Positions 6,199 through 9,815 of a stretch of 9,815 nucleotides of DNA are shown here, piece by piece (positions within the stretch are counted from its first letter, which is position 1; each line of letters opens with the position of its first letter). The position numbers and the translations under genes were made by a program. The notes under the pieces were generated by a model. The model worked only from the letters and a program-made list of their open reading frames with translations. It was not told where the DNA came from and ran no database searches. Source of the stretch: M3007 sp046299435 (lineage in GTDB: Bacteria > Bacteroidota > Bacteroidia > Chitinophagales > Saprospiraceae); assembly GCA_046299435.1 (NCBI GenBank), contig JBKBIC010000184.1:1-9815 (forward strand), given 5' to 3'.

Positions 6199-6807
6199 AT
6201 GCAAATTGACACCATCATCTTCGACCTCGGCGGCGTGCTGATTGACTGGAACCCAGAGTACGTCTTCCGCGAGGTCATCCCGGATGCCGAACGCCGCGCC
6301 TATTTTTTTGAAAACATCTGCACATCCGACTGGAACGTGGAGCAGGACGCAGGCCGCCCGCTGCAAGTCGCCACCGACCAACTCGTGGCCGAACACCCCG
6401 ATTGGGAGCCGGAAATCCGTGCCTACTATGGCCGTTGGGTGGAGATGCTCGGCGGGCCGATTGACGAGACGGTCGAACTTTTCCGCCAGCTGCGCGAGCG
6501 CGGGGAGCACAAAATCTACGCGCTCACCAACTGGTCGCACGAGACGTTCCCCATCGCGTTGGGGATGTATGATTTCCTGCATTGGTTTGACGGGCGCATC
6601 GTGTCGGGCGAGGAGCGCACCCGCAAGCCTTTTGCGGACATCTACGAAATCCTGTTGCAGCGTTTCTCGGTCACGCCGGAGCGGGCGGTTTTCATTGATG
6701 ACAGCCTGAAAAACGTGCGCGGCGGCGAGGCGGTCGGCATCCGGGGCATCCATTTCCAATCGGCGGCGCAACTGCGCGAGGAGTTGGGCCGGTTGGGTGT
6801 TTTTTGA
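6199..6807 (+). CDS. HAD-superfamily phosphatase, subfamily IA (YihX-like)
   Basis: This is a 202-residue soluble hydrolase that should dephosphorylate a small metabolite through an aspartyl-phosphate intermediate with Mg2+. Motif I is IIFD9-L-G-G-V-L-I-D, with D9 as nucleophile. The +2 position is glycine (G11) rather than the usual acid, as in the DLGGV/DLGNV branch that includes YihX. Motif II is A-L-T110-N-W-S, motif III is K143 in TRKPF, and motif IV is F-I-D167-D168-S. The segment 12-100 forms the helical cap typical of subfamily IA, with the NWSHE loop characteristic of this branch. It is the last gene of the plus-strand run and is followed by a terminator. The substrate is unknown; sugar phosphates are usual in the family. 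Confidence 0.86.
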   Translation: MQIDTIIFDLGGVLIDWNPEYVFREVIPDAERRAYFFENICTSDWNVEQDAGRPLQVATDQLVAEHPDWEPEIRAYYGRWVEMLGGPIDETVELFRQLRERGEHKIYALTNWSHETFPIALGMYDFLHWFDGRIVSGEERTRKPFADIYEILLQRFSVTPERAVFIDDSLKNVRGGEAVGIRGIHFQSAAQLREELGRLGVF

Positions 6808-6838
6808 CGCAACGCGGTGATTTTCAGCAAAATGCAAA

Positions 6839-6882
6839 AACAAAAAAAGGCTGGCAACCGTGGTTGCCAGCCTTTTTTTGTT
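6839..6882. terminator. Bidirectional intrinsic terminator
   Basis: Arms of 21 bases (6839-6859 and 6862-6882) are perfect inverted repeats around a 2-base centre. The GC-rich core GGCTGGCAACC / GGTTGCCAGCC is flanked by seven A's before and seven T's after, so a U-tract forms on either strand. It serves the HAD gene on plus and the Uma2 gene on minus, whose TGA (6884-6882) touches its edge. Confidence 0.92.
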
Positions 6883-7553
6883 CAAATTTCTATAGGCGGC
6901 GGAGGGTCGAGTTCGGCGGCTTCGAGCAGCGGATAAATTTCGAGGATGATGCCCGGCATGAGTTCCACTGGCTCCGACCAATCGAGGAATTGCCAACGTT
7001 CGATGCTATCGGCTACCAGCGTCTGGCGGGATTTGCTGAGCAACCAAACGACCCTTTTCGTGCCAAAACCGAGCAAGCGTTTGGTCTTCGGCACGAGGTA
7101 TTCCGTGAAAAGTTCTTTGTCGTTCAGTTCGCTTTCTACCTTCACATCCACCTCCACGACCAATTCGGCGGGCACGTCCGCGAAATGCGTGTTGACTTTC
7201 TCACGGGTCAGCACGGCCTTGTCAAACACTGCAACGTCCAGCCCCAAATTATCGCCATGCTTGATATGCAGGCCCGTTTCACCGACCAAGACACGGAATT
7301 TCGCACGGTCAATCTTGGATTTCAGCAGGTCGCCAACTTCGTTTTTAAGAATAGCTTGGAAGGTGCTTTCTGGCATGATGTCGTCAATGGTTTTCGTTTT
7401 TTTCATGGCTTCGCGGAAGCCGGGATAGTAAAACTTGACCCCATTGACCACCTCTCGGACGAGGTAATCCGGGATTTTCTCGGCTTTCCGTTTGTGGCCG
7501 TTCGTGCCTTTTGCGGCAGGGAGCGGGGCTTCCAAAACCGTCGTTCTGCTCAT
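6882..7553 (-). CDS. Uma2-family (DUF820) restriction-endonuclease-like protein
   Basis: The protein has 223 residues and the PD-(D/E)XK-type fold of the Uma2 family, which is common and often multicopy in cyanobacteria and some Bacteroidota; its cellular role is not established. Candidate active-site residues are D106 (GLD106VAVF), E134 and K138 in LVVE134-V-D-V-K138. Around them are family-typical elements: an opening with YLVREVVNG and YYPGF, an 'ESTFQAILKNEVGDLL' helix, a 'LVGETGLHI' strand and a closing W-(L/F) strand followed by a PPPP tail. The ATG at 7553 is chosen because an exact -7 promoter element lies 18 bases upstream; the open frame continues to 7904 but there covers yraN antisense. 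It is divergent from yraN and convergent with the HAD gene. No toxin, methylase or transposase partner adjoins it. Confidence 0.82.
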   Translation of the reverse strand: MSRTTVLEAPLPAAKGTNGHKRKAEKIPDYLVREVVNGVKFYYPGFREAMKKTKTIDDIMPESTFQAILKNEVGDLLKSKIDRAKFRVLVGETGLHIKHGDNLGLDVAVFDKAVLTREKVNTHFADVPAELVVEVDVKVESELNDKELFTEYLVPKTKRLLGFGTKRVVWLLSKSRQTLVADSIERWQFLDWSEPVELMPGIILEIYPLLEAAELDPPPPIEI

Positions 7554-7571
7554 GTCGAATTTCTTTTGGAG

Positions 7572-7579
7572 CAAAAATA
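7572..7579 (-). promoter_or_regulatory. -7 promoter element of the Uma2 gene
   Basis: On the minus strand TATTTTTG matches TAnnTTTG exactly, 18 bases before the ATG at 7553. This implies a 5' leader of only about ten bases. No properly spaced -33 TTTG is seen. Confidence 0.45.
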
Positions 7580-7634
7580 GGCAATCACCCGTGTTGCGTC
7601 GTTGATTTGTCGGGCTCAAAAACTCATCCATACC

Positions 7635-8003
7635 ATGCCCAACCCACTCGACACAGGCCGCCTCGGCGAGCAGGCCGCCGCCGATTTTTTGGAGCAAAAG
7701 GGCTGGCGCATCGTCGCCCGCAACTTCTGTGCGGCCAAAGGCGAGATTGACCTCATCGCTTGGGAAAACGAGCGGCGGCTCGTGTTCGTGGAGGTAAAGA
7801 CGCGCGGCGACGACCTTTTCGGCAAGCCACAACAGGCTGTGGACGCGAAAAAACAGCAGCACATCGCCCGCGCCGCCGGGGCTTACATGGCGAAAATCGG
7901 CCACGAGGGAGCCATACGTTTCGATGTGGTTTCAGTGCTGCTCCGCAACGGCGAGGTGCGCGATTTGCAGCACATCGCGGATGCTTTTTGGCCGGGCGGC
8001 TGA
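7635..8003 (+). CDS. yraN: YraN/UPF0102-family nuclease-like protein
   Basis: This 122-residue soluble protein belongs to the UPF0102 (YraN) family, which has an endonuclease-like PD-(D/E)XK fold and is thought to act on DNA, possibly in recombination or repair. The hallmark motifs are intact: GRLGEQAAADFLEQKGW (9-24), NFCAAKGEID39LIA, and the catalytic VFVE53VK55TR. The conserved Q and K residues of the following helix (KPQQAVDAKKQQHIARAA) and the late FDVVSV strand are also present. The length is typical. The ATG at 7635 gives the family N-terminus; the frame opens upstream at 7602 without support. In many bacteria yraN adjoins the RNase HII gene or 16S methylase rsmI, but neither is here. 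It converges on the glycosyltransferase gene, with 22 bases between the two stops. Confidence 0.9.
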   Translation: MPNPLDTGRLGEQAAADFLEQKGWRIVARNFCAAKGEIDLIAWENERRLVFVEVKTRGDDLFGKPQQAVDAKKQQHIARAAGAYMAKIGHEGAIRFDVVSVLLRNGEVRDLQHIADAFWPGG

Positions 8004-8013
8004 ACTGCCCCGG

Positions 8014-8037
8014 CTTTCAACCACTTCAACTTTTCGC
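8014..8037. repeat. Three 8-base units at the yraN/GT2 convergence
   Basis: CTTTCAAC (8014-8021), CACTTCAA (8022-8029) and CTTTTCGC (8030-8037) follow one another. They resemble the TTTTCAAC units at 848-887. The stretch contains the glycosyltransferase stop codon (8026-8028), so it partly encodes its last residues. It is short and could be chance. Confidence 0.25.
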
Positions 8038-8754
8038 CCCCTGTTTCCGCTTGCCCAGTTCAGCCATCGCCGTCAAATACTGCCGCGCAAGGCGCGGGAT
8101 ATTCACCTTGCTGTTGGCTGCGTCGTCTGTCCATTTGACCGGCAACTCGCACATTTTCAAGCCTTTCCACTCGGCGACGGCCAAAAGTTCGGTCGAAAAA
8201 AACCAGCCGTCCGAGACCGCGCCGCCGTCCATGAGCGGGCGGACGTGCTCGCGGCGCAGCCATTTGAAGCCGCACATCCCGTCGGAAAACCGGGTGCCGA
8301 GGTATGTTTTGACGATGAGGTTAAAGGCGCGGGACGTGATTTCGCGCTTAAGGGTGCGCCCGACAACCCTCGATTTCGGGTGCAGGCGTGTGCCGTACAC
8401 GAGGTCAAAGCCCTCCGTCGCAATGGCGTTGTATGCCTGTATAAAGTGTTGTAAATCAGTGGCTAAGTCCAAATCCATGTAGCCCACCATGTCCGCTTGG
8501 CTTTGCGCCCAAGAGGTTTTCAGGGCGAGGCCCACGCCGCGTTCGGGCACTTTGACCAATTTGATTTCGGGAAATTCGTCGCCGAGCCCGGCGGCGATGT
8601 GCGGCGTGTTGTCGGTGCTGCCGTTGTCGGCGATGACGATTTGCCACTGCCCCCTGTCGGGGAAATTTTGGGACAGGAAACGGTGCAGCGTCCGCACCTG
8701 TCGGTCGAGGGTTTCCTCCTCGTTCAAAACCGGGATGGTCACGTCAAAAGTCAT
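8026..8754 (-). CDS. Family 2 glycosyltransferase, dolichyl/undecaprenyl-phosphate hexose synthase-like (DPM1/ALG5 type)
   Basis: This 242-residue GT-A fold enzyme probably transfers a hexose from a nucleotide sugar to a polyprenyl phosphate or another acceptor at the cytoplasmic membrane face. The N-terminus TFDVTIPVLNEEETL is the classic first strand and nucleotide-binding loop. IADNGSTDNT (41-50) and the metal-binding D94-L-D96 within YMDLDLATDL follow. The acceptor-side motif FSDGMCGFKWLRRE and W-(F/S)-TELL match the DPM1-like subgroup. There is no C-terminal membrane domain of the GtrB type, and the tail is basic (GKRKQGAKS), which may help membrane association. The ATG at 8754 is chosen because it gives the family N-terminus and a -7 element lies upstream; the frame back to 9117 runs antisense to the next gene. 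It is divergent from the coiled-coil gene. Confidence 0.87.
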   Translation of the reverse strand: MTFDVTIPVLNEEETLDRQVRTLHRFLSQNFPDRGQWQIVIADNGSTDNTPHIAAGLGDEFPEIKLVKVPERGVGLALKTSWAQSQADMVGYMDLDLATDLQHFIQAYNAIATEGFDLVYGTRLHPKSRVVGRTLKREITSRAFNLIVKTYLGTRFSDGMCGFKWLRREHVRPLMDGGAVSDGWFFSTELLAVAEWKGLKMCELPVKWTDDAANSKVNIPRLARQYLTAMAELGKRKQGAKS

Positions 8755-8810
8755 GGGCAAAAAGGCCGCGCAGCGAATGCTTTGAGTTGTGCAGATATAT
8801 TTTTGAGCGG

Positions 8811-8818
8811 CAAATGTA
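8811..8818 (-). promoter_or_regulatory. -7 promoter element of the glycosyltransferase gene
   Basis: On the minus strand TACATTTG matches TAnnTTTG exactly and is followed by CCG, about 57 bases before the ATG at 8754. The nearest upstream TTTG is 26 bases away, a little further than usual. The 11-mer TACATTTGCCG is identical to that in the ccmB promoter. Confidence 0.5.
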
Positions 8819-8887
8819 GCCAAACCCTCCGGCGCGCATCGCCGCAAAAAGTGGGCACGGGCCAAGCAGTTTGTCAGGCGGTTTGCC

Positions 8888-8895
8888 TTACTTTG
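8888..8895 (+). promoter_or_regulatory. Possible -7 element for the coiled-coil gene
   Basis: TTACTTTG differs from TAnnTTTG at one position and is followed by TCGC. A TTTG at 8870-8873 lies 14 bases upstream, shorter than usual spacing. It would give a leader of about 90 bases before the ATG at 8991. Bases 8755-8990 hold only these two divergent promoters and no gene that I can support. Confidence 0.3.
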
Positions 8896-8990
8896 TCGCA
8901 AATTCCCGGATTGCCGACGACGAAATTGGAGCATCGTTTTTCGCGCCCTCCATTTTTGGCCCATTCCAACCGAATCACGAAACAGCAACG

Positions 8991-9671
8991 ATGAGCGACT
9001 TTCTGAAAAAGATAAAATCCGTGTTTGTCGTGGAAGAAGAAGCGGGCGCAAGCCAAAAGACTTCCACCCAAAACGAGGCCGCGCCGACGGCCAACACGCC
9101 CAGCCAATCACCCGCAACTACTTCATCCTCAACCCCTTCCGTGCCCAAGAGCGGCGCAGTGAACGACAAGTTTGTGGACATCCTGTTCGGGGCCATCGAA
9201 AAAAGCAACCAAGAAGGTTTCGACTATTTCGAGTTCAAACAGTCGCTCCGCAACCTCGAAAAAATGTCGCTCGACGAGGCCACGCGCTTCCAAAGTGCCT
9301 ACGCGATGGCCCAGACGATGGGCGTGACCCCGGCAAAACTGGTCGAATCTGCCAAGCACTACCTCAACGTGCTGGCCGGCGAGCAGGCCAAGTTCAACGA
9401 GGCCCACGCCCAGCAACGCGCCCGGCTCATCGGCAACCGCGAAGAAGAAGTGAAAAACCACGAGGCGATGGTGCAGCAAAAGGCCGAGCAAATCCAACAA
9501 TTGACCCAGCAAATCGAGGAGCACCGCCAAAAAAGCGAGCAAATCCGCCGCGAAATCAACGAAAGCACGGTGAAAATCGAGAACACGAAGGCCGATTTCG
9601 AGGCCACGTTCGCGGTCGTCGCCGGACAGATTCAGGAAGACGTGGCTAAGATTCAGCAGTATCTTAAATGA
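8991..9671 (+). CDS. Coiled-coil protein of unknown function
   Basis: I do not recognise this 226-residue protein. There is no signal peptide. It begins with a short amphipathic stretch (MSDFLKKIKSVFVV), followed by a Ser/Thr/Pro/Ala-rich, probably disordered linker (about 18-56). A compact, mostly helical acidic/aromatic segment follows (58-128, containing KFVDILFGAIEKSNQEGFDY and an NLEKMSLDEATRFQSAY helix). The last part is a long Gln/Glu/Lys-rich helix (131-200) with heptad-like spacing of hydrophobics (MVQQKAEQIQQLTQQIEEH), so a dimeric coiled coil is likely, ending in a shorter helix to residue 226. The start at 8991 is the only Met that precedes a plausible N-terminus; the frame upstream covers promoter DNA. 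A gene on the same strand begins 113 bases later with a similar N-terminus (MNDLLKN), so the two may work together in a membrane-linked or cytoskeletal assembly, but this is a guess. Confidence 0.75.
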   Translation: MSDFLKKIKSVFVVEEEAGASQKTSTQNEAAPTANTPSQSPATTSSSTPSVPKSGAVNDKFVDILFGAIEKSNQEGFDYFEFKQSLRNLEKMSLDEATRFQSAYAMAQTMGVTPAKLVESAKHYLNVLAGEQAKFNEAHAQQRARLIGNREEEVKNHEAMVQQKAEQIQQLTQQIEEHRQKSEQIRREINESTVKIENTKADFEATFAVVAGQIQEDVAKIQQYLK

Positions 9672-9785
9672 CAATGAGCGAACGACGGCAGGAGTGAATG
9701 GGCGATTTACGCGCATCCCACTCTCCAATCCGTACAAATTTTAGCAATCGCTCAATCAACCATTCACTCAACCACTCATTGACAA
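9672..9785 (+). repeat. Inverted 8-base-period repeat array between the last two genes
   Basis: The left half reads in 8-base units at 9676-9707: GAGCGAAC, GACGGCAG, GAGTGAAT, GGGCGATT. The right half reads at 9746-9785: AATCGCTC, AATCAACC, ATTCACTC, AACCACTC, ATTGACAA. The halves are inverted copies, with an exact 10-base match between 9692-9701 and 9760-9769 and a 7-base outer match between 9672-9678 and 9775-9781. The two sides of the internal loop differ by exactly 8 bases, one period. The array starts directly after the upstream stop and runs into the next ATG. Confidence 0.65.
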
Positions 9786-9815
9786 TGAACGACTTGTTGA
9801 AAAATCCGCTGATAT
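9785..9815 (+). CDS. Start of a truncated gene at the window edge
   Basis: An ATG at 9785 opens MNDLLKNPLI and remains open to the end of the window. Only ten residues are visible, so no function can be given. Its place after a repeat array that abuts the start codon matches the arrangement at 1835 and 6199, which supports it as a real start. Confidence 0.5.
   Translation, partial: MNDLLKNPLI

Noticed and set aside
7602..7609. TTGATTTG as -7 element for yraN
   Set aside because: It mismatches TAnnTTTG at the informative A and has no -33 partner, so I do not list it as a promoter.
8755..9117. Upstream extension of the glycosyltransferase on the minus strand
   Set aside because: It would run antisense through the coiled-coil gene and both promoters; the GT2 fold begins at the ATG at 8754.

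Overview
The window looks like chromosomal DNA of a fairly GC-rich member of the Bacteroidota, and the order Saprospirales is my best guess. The main evidence is the promoter type. Several gene fronts carry the -7 element TAnnTTTG of the Bacteroidota housekeeping sigma factor, and recognisable Shine-Dalgarno sequences are absent. Gene content (lone CcmB, Uma2 protein, YraN, DPM1-like GT2) fits but is not diagnostic. No tRNA, rRNA, CRISPR array, insertion sequence or prophage gene is visible, and no gene-free stretch exceeds 300 bases. The largest gaps are 720-915 and 8755-8990, and both hold divergent promoters.

Layout: ccmB (cytochrome c maturation permease) lies on the minus strand at 63-719. 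A 196-base divergent promoter region separates it from a plus-strand run at 916-6807. That run holds accD (fatty acid synthesis), a dicarboxylate/amino acid symporter, an AAA/ABC-type ATPase overlapping by 4 bases a small protein with TOPRIM-like acidic motifs, an MFS transporter and a HAD phosphatase. It ends at a strong, almost perfectly symmetrical terminator (6839-6882) shared with a convergent Uma2-family gene. Uma2 is divergent from yraN. yraN converges on a family 2 glycosyltransferase, which is divergent from a coiled-coil protein of unknown function. The first ten codons of another gene close the window.

Most genes are housekeeping or transport. The accessory-looking element is the ATPase/TOPRIM-like pair (3335-4839). 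Its arrangement resembles split OLD/PARIS/AbiL-type modules, so a defence or nucleic-acid-processing role is plausible but unproven.

The most unusual structure is outside the genes. Several same-strand gaps hold short tandem arrays with a strict 7- or 8-base period. Three of them (1758-1834, 6110-6190, 9672-9785) consist of a purine-biased half followed by its inverted, pyrimidine/A-biased half, and the second half ends just before the next start codon. The unit sequence differs at every site while the architecture stays the same. I know of no named element with this design and consider it the best candidate for something undescribed.
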